NCBI GenBank assembly: GCA_027484685.1
Contig: JAIXSO010000047.1
Coordinates: 62,001-126,000 of the forward strand
Length of the DNA: 64,000 nt
DNA from: Bacteroidota bacterium
Lineage (GTDB): Bacteria; Bacteroidota; Bacteroidia; UKL13-3
Reading direction: 5' to 3'
In this document: positions 8,827-17,842 of the stretch, in pieces
Layout of the letters: each line of letters begins with the position of its first letter
Numbering within the stretch: position 1 is the first letter of the stretch
Position numbers and translations under genes: made by a program
Notes under the pieces: generated by a model
Databases searched by the model: none
Seen by the model: only the letters and a program-made list of their open reading frames with translations
Told to the model about the DNA's origin: nothing

Positions 8827-9756
8827 ATGGAAGTTATAAAAAAATTAAAATATTCTGGCTATTTGGGTTTTCAATTAGTCTATCTCTTTACGTTTTTAAA
8901 AAAAATCACTAGAGGATATTTTAAAAGTGATAAGTCGTTTTTACAAGATCGTTTTTTAGATTCTCTAGGTTATCCTTTAAATTTGGAAAATCCTAAATCA
9001 CTTAGCGAGAAATTACAATTTTTAAAATCAATTTACAAAGAGGAGCTACACGCTCAAGTATCGGACAAATATAGAGTAAGAGATTTTCTTCGAGATAAGT
9101 TTGGAGAAGAGTTTTTGATACCATTAGTGCTAGTTACAGATGATCCTAAAGAAGTAAATATACACACAATACCAGATTTTCCAGTTATTGTAAAAGCCAA
9201 TCATGATGCTGGTAATTACCAAATAATTCGCAATAAGAATGAAGTAAATTGGAACAAGTTGCAGACCGATTGCAAATGGTGGCTGAGCTGGAATTATTAT
9301 TATTCAGATCGTGAATTACAATACAAATCAATTAAAAGAAAAATTATCGTAGAAAAATTATTGATTACCAAGGAGGGTAAAATACCAAATGATTATAAGT
9401 TGAATTATATTAATGGTAAATTAGAAATAGTTTATGTTTCTGTAGATAGAGAAGGTGGTAATTTTCGTAATTTGTATAATGCAGATTGGAAGCCGTTGCA
9501 CTTTAAATGGGCTGAAAGAAAAAAAATAGATTCTGTTAAAAGAGGGCCTGAAATACCAGCCCCACTATCATTTGAAAAGATGAAAGAATTAGGAGCAGAA
9601 ATTGCAAAATTATTTCCTTATGTAAGAGTTGATTTTTATGATGTAGACGGAAAATTGTATTTTGGTGAAATTACATTATGCCATGGTGGTGGTTTTTTTA
9701 AATTCGAGCCAAAAGAATTGGATTATGAATTTGGAAAAAAACTCATTTTAAAATAA
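8827..9756 (+). CDS. TupA-like ATP-grasp ligase
   Basis: The 309-aa protein matches the TupA-like ATP-grasp group. Visible pieces are the N-terminal substrate-like region (NPKSLSEKLQFLK), the ATP-grasp centre PVIVKANHDAG, the conserved IVEKLL and PNDYKLNYINGK strands, and the acidic YVRVDFYDVDGKLYFGEIT end that binds Mg-ATP. TupA adds amino-acid chains to teichuronic acid in Bacillus, and relatives in polysaccharide loci are thought to form amide bonds to sugars. Placed directly after an aminotransferase and a phosphatase, it likely ligates their product. Confidence 0.8.
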   Translation: MEVIKKLKYSGYLGFQLVYLFTFLKKITRGYFKSDKSFLQDRFLDSLGYPLNLENPKSLSEKLQFLKSIYKEELHAQVSDKYRVRDFLRDKFGEEFLIPLVLVTDDPKEVNIHTIPDFPVIVKANHDAGNYQIIRNKNEVNWNKLQTDCKWWLSWNYYYSDRELQYKSIKRKIIVEKLLITKEGKIPNDYKLNYINGKLEIVYVSVDREGGNFRNLYNADWKPLHFKWAERKKIDSVKRGPEIPAPLSFEKMKELGAEIAKLFPYVRVDFYDVDGKLYFGEITLCHGGGFFKFEPKELDYEFGKKLILK

Positions 9757-9782
9757 ATACTTTTTCAAACAGTAAAAATAAA

Positions 9783-10910
9783 ATGTTATCATTTAAAGAA
9801 AAATTAGCTAAAAATTATATTAATGCAATTGGTTGGAAAACCAAACAAAAATATTTAATTATTGAAAGTGATGATTGGGGAGCAATAAGGATGCCTTCCA
9901 TAGAAGTATATCATGAACTAATAAAAAAAAACATTCCAGTAAACAAATTTAGTTTTGATAAAAATGATGCTTTAGAGTCGGAAGATGATTTGACTGCTTT
10001 ATTTGATGTATTAAGTAAATTTCAGGATAAAGCTGGTAACCATCCACTAATAACGGCCTATTTTGTTGTAGCAAATCCTAACTTTGAAAAAATTAAAGCA
10101 TCAGGTAAACAGGAGTATTTTTATGAAACAATATTGCAAACCTATGAAAGGGAATTACACACGCAACAAGTCCCAAACTTGATTAAAGAAGGTATTCAAA
10201 AAAAAATTTTTATTCCACAGTCACATGGAAGGGAACATATTCATGTGAAAAGATGGATGGAAGCAATTAATTCTGATTCAGAAAAAGAATTAATTGCATT
10301 TGAAAATAGAGCAATCATCTCATCAAATTCATCTACTTGTATCAAACCATATAAAAAAAATTATTTTGCAGGGCAAGATTATTCAAGTGAATTAGAGTTT
10401 GATTCAATCGAAAAAATTTTGGATGATGGATTAAAGATTTTTGAACAACTTTTTGGGTTTAAATCAATTTCATTCACACCCCAAGGAAGTTACTGGGGGG
10501 CACACATTTTTGATGTTTTGTTTAAAAATCAAGTAAAATTAATATGTGGTCAAAGACAAGAACCAACAATTAATGGTAAACATAAAATAATAAACAATAA
10601 TTGGGGCGATAAAAACCAACATTCTCAAATATATTGGAGGCGTAATTGTATGTTTGAGCCATCTAGAAATCAAAACTTCAATTGGGTTGGGAAGTGTTTA
10701 GAAGAAATAGAAATTGCATTTCGGTGGGGAAAACCAGCTGTTATTAGCTCTCACAGAGAAAATTTTATTGGCTGTATTTTTGAAAAAAATCGACAAGACT
10801 CATTAATTAAATTAGATACCTTATTAAAGGAAGTTCAAAAAAAATGGCCTGACGTAAAGTTTATTAGCACTGCTCAACTAGCCGATATCATGATTAATAC
10901 AAATCAATAG
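9783..10910 (+). CDS. NodB-like polysaccharide (de)acetylase family protein, copy 1
   Basis: One of four paralogues in this window. The 375-aa protein has IIESDDWGAIR (Asp30-Asp31), HGREH (148-152, a match to the H-x3-H metal motif of NodB deacetylases), RRNCMFEP (FEP at 291-293) and SSHRENF (His324). Spacing and order resemble a NodB-type carbohydrate esterase: catalytic and metal Asp, two metal His, then a late His. No signal peptide is visible, so it would act in the cytoplasm on a precursor or a lipid-linked sugar. Copy 2 starts one base after its stop. Confidence 0.65.
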   Translation: MLSFKEKLAKNYINAIGWKTKQKYLIIESDDWGAIRMPSIEVYHELIKKNIPVNKFSFDKNDALESEDDLTALFDVLSKFQDKAGNHPLITAYFVVANPNFEKIKASGKQEYFYETILQTYERELHTQQVPNLIKEGIQKKIFIPQSHGREHIHVKRWMEAINSDSEKELIAFENRAIISSNSSTCIKPYKKNYFAGQDYSSELEFDSIEKILDDGLKIFEQLFGFKSISFTPQGSYWGAHIFDVLFKNQVKLICGQRQEPTINGKHKIINNNWGDKNQHSQIYWRRNCMFEPSRNQNFNWVGKCLEEIEIAFRWGKPAVISSHRENFIGCIFEKNRQDSLIKLDTLLKEVQKKWPDVKFISTAQLADIMINTNQ

Positions 10911-10911
10911 G

Positions 10912-12033
10912 ATGCAGGAGTATATAAAAAAACACTTTATTAATTTAAGAGGTGTAAAACTTGGAGAAAAAGTATTGGTAATAGAGTCTGACGATTGGGG
11001 CAGCATTAGAACACCAAATAATAAAGCAAAAGAACATTTAATAGAAAAAAAACTATTAAATGCCAAGGATTCGTTTACTCAATATGATACACTTGAAACA
11101 GATTTAGATTTTGAACATTTATTAGAAACTTTTTCTAAACACAAGGATATACATGGTAATAGCCCAGTGATTACTACTAATACCATTCTAGCTAATCCTA
11201 ACTTTGATAAAATAAAGGAAGATAAATACGAAAAATATACCTTTGAAACATTTAGTACAACCTATAAAAATCAAAGTCAATCACAAAATGCCTTTGAACT
11301 ATTTAAACAAGGAATAGGTAAAGGAATTCTTTACCCTCAATTTCATGGCAGGGAACATTTAAATGTACCCATGTGGCTAAAGTTACTCCAAAATAATAAT
11401 CAACACTTTATAGAATCGTTTAATTTAGGCTGTTTTTCAATCAATTATACTCATCCTGCTAATAAAAGAAATAACTTAATGGCGAGTTATGACTATCAAA
11501 ATGATGAAGAATTAGAATTTATAGAGCAAAGCATTGCAGAAGGTTTATCATTATTTGAAAGTATATTTGGTTTTAAATCTTTATCAAATATTTCACCTTG
11601 TTATGTTTGGGACGAAAGCATTGAAAAAACCTTATTTAATAATGGCGTAAAGTTTATTCAAGGGTCACGTTTTCAGCAAAAACCACAGCCTAATTCAAAA
11701 AAGTTTAAAAGAATATTTCATTATAATGGTGAAAAAAATAAGTTAGGACAATATTATTTCCAAAGAAATGTATTGTTTGAACCATCGTTAAATAAATCCA
11801 TTGATTGGGTAGCCAAGGCTATGGAAAGTATTTCGATTGCTTTTAGTTGGAATAAACCAGCCATCATAGGGTCACACAGAATTAATTTTACTGGTGGACT
11901 TAATGAACAAAATAGAATAAACAATTTAAAACTTTTTGAAGATTTATTTAATCAAATTCAAAAAAAATGGCCTGATGTAGCTTTTATTTCAAGTGCTGAC
12001 CTACATCAAATATATTATAAAACTAATTCGTGA
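10912..12033 (+). CDS. NodB-like polysaccharide (de)acetylase family protein, copy 2
   Basis: A 373-aa paralogue of the preceding gene. The same landmarks are kept: VIESDDWGSIR near residue 27, FHGREHL near 143, QRNVLFEPS near 285 and GSHRINFTGG near 319. Sequence between the landmarks differs a lot from copy 1, so this is an old duplication rather than a recent one. The ATG lies one base after the copy 1 stop, and the next gene overlaps by four bases (GTGA), so all three are probably translated together. Deacetylation of an N-acetyl sugar is the best guess. Confidence 0.65.
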   Translation: MQEYIKKHFINLRGVKLGEKVLVIESDDWGSIRTPNNKAKEHLIEKKLLNAKDSFTQYDTLETDLDFEHLLETFSKHKDIHGNSPVITTNTILANPNFDKIKEDKYEKYTFETFSTTYKNQSQSQNAFELFKQGIGKGILYPQFHGREHLNVPMWLKLLQNNNQHFIESFNLGCFSINYTHPANKRNNLMASYDYQNDEELEFIEQSIAEGLSLFESIFGFKSLSNISPCYVWDESIEKTLFNNGVKFIQGSRFQQKPQPNSKKFKRIFHYNGEKNKLGQYYFQRNVLFEPSLNKSIDWVAKAMESISIAFSWNKPAIIGSHRINFTGGLNEQNRINNLKLFEDLFNQIQKKWPDVAFISSADLHQIYYKTNS

Positions 12034-13094
12034 AAAAAATTGTAATCGTATCTCCTTCGTTAAAAGTAGGTGGAATTGAACGTGCATTAACTGTTTTAGC
12101 CAATTATTTCAGTGAAAAAGGTCACCATGTGATCTTTATTTCTTGTTTAGGCGGTGAAAGATTTTATACTTTAAATAAAGAAATTGAAATAAAAGAGCCT
12201 AAACTCCAAAACAAAGGCGGACTTAGTAAATTTTTTTTTTATGTTACTATGATATTCTTTATTAGAGAAGAGGTAAAAAAATTTAAACCAAATGTTGTTT
12301 TATCCTTTGGTGATTGGTTTAATCCTTTAGTATTGTTATCATTAATTAATCTCAAATATCCTATATATATATCAGATAGAACAAGTCCTGACTACAATTT
12401 TAATATATTTACAAAATTGGGAAAAAAATTACTTTATCCTTTAAGTAGCGGATTTATTGCACAAACACCATTAGCGGCTGATTTTAAAATAAAGCAATTT
12501 GGTAATAAATTAAAAAATATCAAGGTGATTCCTAACGCTATTAGAGAAGTAAGCATCACTGAAAACATAAAAGAAAATATTATTTTATATGTAGGTCGAT
12601 TTGCTTGGGAGAAGTCTCCAGAAAGATTAATTCAATCCTTTAGCAAAATAAAAAATATAGATAATTGGCAGCTTCACATGGCAGGAAGCGGGCCAATACT
12701 CTCTCAAATGAAACAATTAGCACATGATTTGAAAATAGAAAATAATGTTGTTTTTCTTGGTAAGGTTGAAAATGTAGATTACTTGCTTTCTAGGGCTAGT
12801 ATTTATGTTTTACCATCTATTTTAGAAGGATTTCCTAATGCATTATGTGAAGCTTTAGCTGCAGGAGTGCCATCCATTTGTTTTGATTCCATACCTCACC
12901 AAGGTATTATTGATAATGAAATAAATGGCTACGTAGTTAACAATGTCGAAGAACTTACTAATCAATTGGATTTTTTAATCGAAAATCCATCCATACGAGA
13001 ATTGCAAAGTAAAAACGCAAAAAAGATAAAAAATAAGTTGTCTTTGAATAATGTCGGAGAAAGTTACCTTAATTTTATTACAGAAAGTAAATAA
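12030..13094 (+). CDS. Family 4 glycosyltransferase
   Basis: The 354-aa GT-B enzyme begins with a glycine loop SPSLKVGGIERALTVLANYF and has the nucleotide-sugar site EGFPNALCEALAAGVPSI, the E-x7-E motif of GT4, about 85 residues from the end. It resembles GalNAc/Gal transferases such as PglJ/PglH. The GTG start overlaps the upstream stop. A similar enzyme sits at 32154 with the same opening (GGxEKA), so the two may be related transferases. Donor sugar unknown. Confidence 0.88.
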   Translation: MKKIVIVSPSLKVGGIERALTVLANYFSEKGHHVIFISCLGGERFYTLNKEIEIKEPKLQNKGGLSKFFFYVTMIFFIREEVKKFKPNVVLSFGDWFNPLVLLSLINLKYPIYISDRTSPDYNFNIFTKLGKKLLYPLSSGFIAQTPLAADFKIKQFGNKLKNIKVIPNAIREVSITENIKENIILYVGRFAWEKSPERLIQSFSKIKNIDNWQLHMAGSGPILSQMKQLAHDLKIENNVVFLGKVENVDYLLSRASIYVLPSILEGFPNALCEALAAGVPSICFDSIPHQGIIDNEINGYVVNNVEELTNQLDFLIENPSIRELQSKNAKKIKNKLSLNNVGESYLNFITESK

Positions 13095-13097
13095 TCA

Positions 13098-14027
13098 ATG
13101 AATTTTTTATATAAAATATACTTTTCATTACCTAATCTTAGGTATCCTGTCTTATTACATAAAATGGTTAATAGGATTTATTTATTCATATTTAAAAAAC
13201 TTTTTAATCAGCTCTTTGAAAAAGAAGTTGAAAAAATGAGATTAAATGGTCTTATTGGAACTAATCAAATTATTAGGGATTACAGGATTGAAGTAAGTTT
13301 AACGTCTTTTCCAGCTAGAATTAATGAAGTTCATAAAACGATTGAAACAATTTTTTCACAAACAATTCAAGCCGATTCTATAACCCTTTGGTTATCTATA
13401 GAACAGTTTCCAAACCAAATAATTCCTAAACAACTAGAGGAACAAAAAAAAAGAGGATTAATAATTGAATTCGTGCCAGATGATTTAAGATCTCATAAAA
13501 AATACTATTATGCATTTCAAAGACAAAAAAATAATTTAGTGATAACTTTTGATGACGATGTTTTTTATCCTTCAAATACAATAGAATCATTAATAAATGC
13601 TCATCGATTATTTCCAGAAGCTGTTATTTGTAATAGGGGTCATAAAATAACATTTAATAGCTCAAAAATAAATAAATATAAAAAATGGAATCATAATTTT
13701 AACAGTAAAATTCCATTATTGGCATCTGTTGCAACAGGAGTTGGAGGGGTGTTGTATCCACCAAATAGTTACGTTAAAGATATTTTCAGAATAGATGTAT
13801 TTAAAAACAATTGTTTTTATGCAGATGATTTATGGTTAAAATTGAATACAATTAAAAATAATACTAAAACACTATCATTAAGAACTTTCAAAAGAGACTT
13901 TATTAATGTAGGACAAAGTCAAAAAAATAAATTGGTACAACAAAATTCTCTAGAAGGTGGTAATGATAAACAACTGTTAAATATTTTAAATCATTATAAA
14001 ATTCAAGCTAGCATATTTAAAGATTAA
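13098..14027 (+). CDS. GT-A type glycosyltransferase
   Basis: This 309-aa protein carries a GT-A-like domain from about residue 65 (RIEVSLTSFPARINEV), an acidic metal motif FDDDVFYP near residue 151, and a later DDLWLKLN motif that resembles the catalytic Asp region of GT2/LPS transferases. The first 55 residues are helical and basic and may anchor it at the membrane surface. It lies between two GT4 genes and overlaps the next by one base. The family is less certain than for its neighbours. Confidence 0.7.
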   Translation: MNFLYKIYFSLPNLRYPVLLHKMVNRIYLFIFKKLFNQLFEKEVEKMRLNGLIGTNQIIRDYRIEVSLTSFPARINEVHKTIETIFSQTIQADSITLWLSIEQFPNQIIPKQLEEQKKRGLIIEFVPDDLRSHKKYYYAFQRQKNNLVITFDDDVFYPSNTIESLINAHRLFPEAVICNRGHKITFNSSKINKYKKWNHNFNSKIPLLASVATGVGGVLYPPNSYVKDIFRIDVFKNNCFYADDLWLKLNTIKNNTKTLSLRTFKRDFINVGQSQKNKLVQQNSLEGGNDKQLLNILNHYKIQASIFKD

Positions 14028-15172
14028 TGAATAATCAAAAAAAACTAATTGTAGGAATAACAGCAGAAGGTTCTGTAAGCTTATTAGAAGGACAATTGGC
14101 TTATTTTAAATCTTTAGGATACGAAACATATTTGTTAGCACCTCTTAGCGAACGTTCTGAAGTTTTTTGTATAAAAGAAAATTGTAAACATCTTGTAATC
14201 GATATCGATAGAGAAATTAATCCAATTAAAGATTTTAAAACACTTCTTTCAATTATCAAAATATTTAAGGAGGTTAAGCCAGACATTATAAATCTAGGAA
14301 CCCCTAAAGTATCTTTGTTAGGAATGATAGCAGGTTTTTTCGTAGGTATAAAACAAAGAATTTATACTTGTAGAGGGTTTCGATTTGAGAATGAAACAGG
14401 TATCAAAAGATTAATTTTAGTAAGTATGGAAAAAGTGACTGCTTTTTTCGCCAACAAGATTATTTGTATTAGCCCATCACTTAAAAAATACGCTGTTGAT
14501 AATAGTATTTTTAACAAAGAGAAAACTTTAGTCATAAATAAAGGAAGCAGTAATGGCTTAGATTTGGCAAAATTCTCTATTGATAAAATAGATTTAATAA
14601 AACAAAACGAATTTATTAACCAGCATGAACTTCAAAATAAATTTATATTTGGATTCGTAGGAAGATTAGTTAAAGACAAAGGTTTGTTTGATTTATTAAA
14701 TGTTTTTGATAGGCTTTACTCAGATAATAAAGATATTAGACTTTTGATTTTAGGTTCCGATATTACATCAAATCACACTGAAAAAAGTTTTGTGAAAAAG
14801 TATAAAAATCATCCAGCAATTATTTTTCTGAATTTCCAGTCTGATGTGTCATTTTATATGTCAATGTTTAATGTAATGGTTTTACCCTCACATCGTGAAG
14901 GATTTGGAAATGTATATATTCAAGCTGCTGCGATGGGCGTTCCTTGTATAGGATATGATATTACTGGTGTGAGAGATGCTGTTGCCCATAATTTTAATGG
15001 GTTATTAGTTCAACCTAAGTCTGAAAGCCAACTATTTGAGGCAATGAAAACTTTATATTTAGAAAAAGATTTAGCTAATCAATTTGGACAAAATGGAATA
15101 ATTTGGTCAAGTAATTTTAACAATAAAATTATTTGGGATGGAATGAATAATATTTACCTTGGCAAAAATTAA
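14027..15172 (+). CDS. Family 4 glycosyltransferase
   Basis: The 381-aa GT-B protein begins with ITAEGSVSLLEGQLAYF, shows the mid-protein GFVGRLVKDKG loop before the donor domain, and has the GT4 site SHREGFGNVYIQAAAMGVPCI. The pattern (TPKAG-like TPKVSLLG, YTCRGFRFE) is that of PglA/CapM-like transferases, which often add the second sugar of a repeat unit. The protein at 35080 has the same architecture. It is the last transferase before the acyl cassette. Confidence 0.88.
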   Translation: MNNQKKLIVGITAEGSVSLLEGQLAYFKSLGYETYLLAPLSERSEVFCIKENCKHLVIDIDREINPIKDFKTLLSIIKIFKEVKPDIINLGTPKVSLLGMIAGFFVGIKQRIYTCRGFRFENETGIKRLILVSMEKVTAFFANKIICISPSLKKYAVDNSIFNKEKTLVINKGSSNGLDLAKFSIDKIDLIKQNEFINQHELQNKFIFGFVGRLVKDKGLFDLLNVFDRLYSDNKDIRLLILGSDITSNHTEKSFVKKYKNHPAIIFLNFQSDVSFYMSMFNVMVLPSHREGFGNVYIQAAAMGVPCIGYDITGVRDAVAHNFNGLLVQPKSESQLFEAMKTLYLEKDLANQFGQNGIIWSSNFNNKIIWDGMNNIYLGKN

Positions 15173-15185
15173 ACTCAATAATAAT

Positions 15186-15416
15186 ATGGAACAAAAATTT
15201 TTAGAAAACTTTAAAGAAATACTTGAAGTAGAAGACAGAGACTTAACATTAGAAGATAATTTTAGAGATTATCCGGAATGGGATTCATTAGCAAATCTTT
15301 CGGCAATTGCCATGATTGATGATGAATTTGGCGTGGTAATTGATAATAATGAATTTAAGAAATTAAATACATTAGGTGAATTGTTAGCAGCTATAAAATC
15401 AAGAATGAACAGTTAA
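15186..15416 (+). CDS. Acyl carrier protein 1
   Basis: I chose the ATG at 15186 (product MEQKFLENFK...) over an upstream TTG at 15159, because it gives the normal size (76 aa) and no overlap with the previous gene. The phosphopantetheine site is WDSL with Ser34, preceded by an acidic helix and followed by the DDEFGVVI region. The pI should be strongly acidic, as for all ACPs. It directly precedes an SDR reductase (the next ATG abuts its stop) and probably holds the growing acyl chain. A second ACP is at 18924. Confidence 0.88.
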   Translation: MEQKFLENFKEILEVEDRDLTLEDNFRDYPEWDSLANLSAIAMIDDEFGVVIDNNEFKKLNTLGELLAAIKSRMNS

Positions 15417-16160
15417 ATGGCTAGTCTTTTTTCATTAGTTGAGAAAAATGTATTAATTACCGGTGCATCAAGTGGAATTGGAAAAGCTGCAGCAATTGTT
15501 TCTTCTCAAAATGGGGCAAACTTAATTGTTCAAGCTCGTAATAAAGATAGGTTAGACAGCTGTATAATTGCATTAGATAATGCTAAAACTAATATTCCAA
15601 TTTTAGGTGATTTAACTATAGAAGAAGATTTAGATAAAATTGTAATTGAATGTCCTAATTTAGATGGCTTAGTTTTAAATGCTGGAATTGTTAAACTATC
15701 GCTTGTTCAATTCATTAAAAAATCGGATTTAGATTTGATATTCGATACCAATGTTAAAAGCTCCATATTACTAATACAAAAACTTTTAAAAGCAAAAAAA
15801 ATAAATAAGTTTGCTTCTATTGTTTTTGTTTCATCAATTGCATCTCAAAAGGTAACATTAGGAAATGCCATGTATGCAGCTTCTAAAGGTGCAGTTAACT
15901 CGTTTACAAAAGCATTGGCATTAGAGTTATCACCAAAAAAAATTAGAGTAAATGCTATACTCCCTGGTTTGGTTGAAACCAATATTTTAGGGGAAAATAG
16001 TCAAGAAGAAGAATTATCAAAACATTTGAATAATTATCCTTTGGGTAGGTTTGGGCAACCTAATGATATTGCCTATTTAATTCAATACTTGTTATCCAAT
16101 GAATCTAGTTGGATGACAGGTAATTTAATTCCAATAGATGGAGGATTTTCATTAAAATAA
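15417..16160 (+). CDS. SDR-family 3-oxoacyl-ACP reductase (FabG-like) 1
   Basis: A classical 247-aa short-chain dehydrogenase. It has the NADP-binding ITGASSGIGKAA (about 15-26), the LVLNAGIV motif, Ser in FVSSIAS and the active-site YAASKGAVNSF (Tyr-x3-Lys). The C-terminal substrate loop and GNLIPIDGGFS ending are typical of FabG. Sandwiched between an ACP and the acyltransferase/KAS genes, it most likely reduces a 3-oxoacyl-ACP to the 3-hydroxyacyl form. A role on a sugar cannot be excluded by sequence alone. Confidence 0.85.
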   Translation: MASLFSLVEKNVLITGASSGIGKAAAIVSSQNGANLIVQARNKDRLDSCIIALDNAKTNIPILGDLTIEEDLDKIVIECPNLDGLVLNAGIVKLSLVQFIKKSDLDLIFDTNVKSSILLIQKLLKAKKINKFASIVFVSSIASQKVTLGNAMYAASKGAVNSFTKALALELSPKKIRVNAILPGLVETNILGENSQEEELSKHLNNYPLGRFGQPNDIAYLIQYLLSNESSWMTGNLIPIDGGFSLK

Positions 16161-16166
16161 AAATGT

Positions 16167-16793
16167 ATGAATTTAGTAATAATTGGGGCTAGTGGTTTAG
16201 CTCGCGAAGTATTTGATTTAGCGCATATTTGTTATGGCTCAAACCCTAAGTTTATAGTAAAAGGTTTTCTTAGCGATGGACCATCGCAAATTGAATCTAT
16301 GGGTTATCCTAAAGTACTCAATACTGTTGCCGGCTACGATGTAGCAGAAGGTGATGTGTTTTTTTGTGCCATCGGCAATGTGAAAGATAGAAAAAAAACA
16401 GTTGAAATTATATTGGCTAAAGGAGGAAAATTTATTAATTTAATTCACCCAAGTAGCATCATTTCACCAAGTGCTAAAATTGGTATTGGCGTAGCTATAA
16501 AGGCATTTTGTTCAGTGGCAAGCGATGTATTTATTAGCGATTTTACCTATATTCAAAGTTCTGTTATAATTGGACATGATGTTAAAATTGGGCAGTTTTG
16601 TCAGTTAAATTCATTTTCTTTTTTTGCGGGAAATTGTAATATAAACAACTTATGTACCATAAATGCAGGTGCAAAATTGGTACAAAAAACAGTGGTGGAA
16701 GAAGAAGCAATTGTAGGTATGGGAAGTGTGGTACTTACACGAGTAAAAAAGGGAACTACTGTTTTTGGTATTCCGGCTAAAAGATTACTTTAA
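16167..16793 (+). CDS. PglD/NeuD-like acyltransferase with left-handed beta-helix
   Basis: The 208-aa protein has a short Rossmann-like N-domain (VIIGASGLAREVFDLA) followed from about residue 95 by hexapeptide repeats (e.g. IGIGVAIKAFCSVAS, IGHDVKIGQF) and the usual VFGIPAKRLL end. PglD and NeuD transfer acetyl groups to amino or hydroxyl groups of sugars. Because this copy lies inside an ACP/KAS/SDR cassette, it is a good candidate for the enzyme that moves a non-acetyl acyl group from ACP to an amino sugar. That donor preference is inferred from position only. Confidence 0.82.
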   Translation: MNLVIIGASGLAREVFDLAHICYGSNPKFIVKGFLSDGPSQIESMGYPKVLNTVAGYDVAEGDVFFCAIGNVKDRKKTVEIILAKGGKFINLIHPSSIISPSAKIGIGVAIKAFCSVASDVFISDFTYIQSSVIIGHDVKIGQFCQLNSFSFFAGNCNINNLCTINAGAKLVQKTVVEEEAIVGMGSVVLTRVKKGTTVFGIPAKRLL

Positions 16794-16798
16794 TTAAT

Positions 16799-17833
16799 AT
16801 GTCAAAAATTAATATTTCAGGCATTAAATTCGCTGCAATGGCCACTTCGGTGCCTCTAATTACAGAACAAATTAACTACCAAGAATTAGGTTTAGTTAAT
16901 GTAAGAAAAAGTAATTTTGAGCAAACCACTGCTGATTTAGGTTATGATGCAGCTTTTCGAATTATTGAGGCTCAAAAAATTGATGTAAACGAAATTGGTG
17001 TATTGATATTTATTTCAAGAACACCTGACTATAGAAGTCCAAACACTGCAGCAGTTTTACAAGGTCGCCTTGGTTTATCTATTGATTGCATTTGTTACGA
17101 TATCAATGCAGGCTCAAATGGTTTTTCTACTGGTGTTCAGGTAGCTTCATCCATACTAAAAAATATCAATAAAATTAAGGCTTTTATTATTTTTGGCGAT
17201 ACTCCAAGTAAACTAAGTAATGAACAAAATTCAATACATCAATTAGAAAGTGATGCTGCTACTTGTATTTTATTAGAAAAAACAAATGCAAATTCTTCCA
17301 TTATTTCTTATACAGAGTCATTTGGAACACATTTTGAAAAATATGCCATCCTAAAAGGAGGTTTTAGGTATTATGGTAAAAATATAAAGTTTGATTCAAC
17401 AGAAAAATCAAATTTTAACATCAATTTTGATGAACCTTTTATTGAAAGTTTTGTAAGTAAAAAATTACCTATATTTTTAAATACAGTTAATCAAATCAAT
17501 AGTAATTATCAGCAATCATTATTGGTTAATAACCAGCTACCTTTTATTGGATTGAATAAGGTTGACATCAATTACAACGATGCTATTTTAAAAAATTCAA
17601 TTAATAAATATGGTTTAACTTATTCAAGTTCAATTCCTTTACAATTGCAATTGTTAAAAGAAATAAGTGAATCAAATAAAGAACAAAACACCAATATAAC
17701 TTTAAATACAGTAACTTTTGGCGAGGGATTAGTATTGAATTACACTTCATTTGAAATTGATTTGAAAAATATACTAACCACCAATGAGTCAATTGAATTT
17801 TTCAGTGAATACAAAGTTTCACACGAGATATAA
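16799..17833 (+). CDS. KAS III-like protein lacking the catalytic triad
   Basis: The 344-aa protein aligns by eye with its neighbour at 17843 from end to end (shared TTADLGYDAA, SRTPDYRSPNTAAVLQ, DINAG). The catalytic Cys position (neighbour Cys120 in NLACSGF) is Ser106 here in NAGSNGF; the HQAN His is gone (the region reads FIGLNKVDINYN); and the GNN Asn is replaced in YGLTYSSSIP. It is therefore unlikely to condense acyl groups. The reading frame is intact and tightly packed in the operon, so it is probably kept for a structural or specificity role, for example as partner of the active KAS. Confidence 0.75.
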   Translation: MSKINISGIKFAAMATSVPLITEQINYQELGLVNVRKSNFEQTTADLGYDAAFRIIEAQKIDVNEIGVLIFISRTPDYRSPNTAAVLQGRLGLSIDCICYDINAGSNGFSTGVQVASSILKNINKIKAFIIFGDTPSKLSNEQNSIHQLESDAATCILLEKTNANSSIISYTESFGTHFEKYAILKGGFRYYGKNIKFDSTEKSNFNINFDEPFIESFVSKKLPIFLNTVNQINSNYQQSLLVNNQLPFIGLNKVDINYNDAILKNSINKYGLTYSSSIPLQLQLLKEISESNKEQNTNITLNTVTFGEGLVLNYTSFEIDLKNILTTNESIEFFSEYKVSHEI

Positions 17834-17842
17834 AAATTAAAT

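Noticed and set aside
16799-17833. Calling the triad-less KAS III a pseudogene
   Set aside because: The frame is full length with normal spacing in the operon and no stop or frameshift; loss of all three catalytic residues together suggests a changed role rather than decay.
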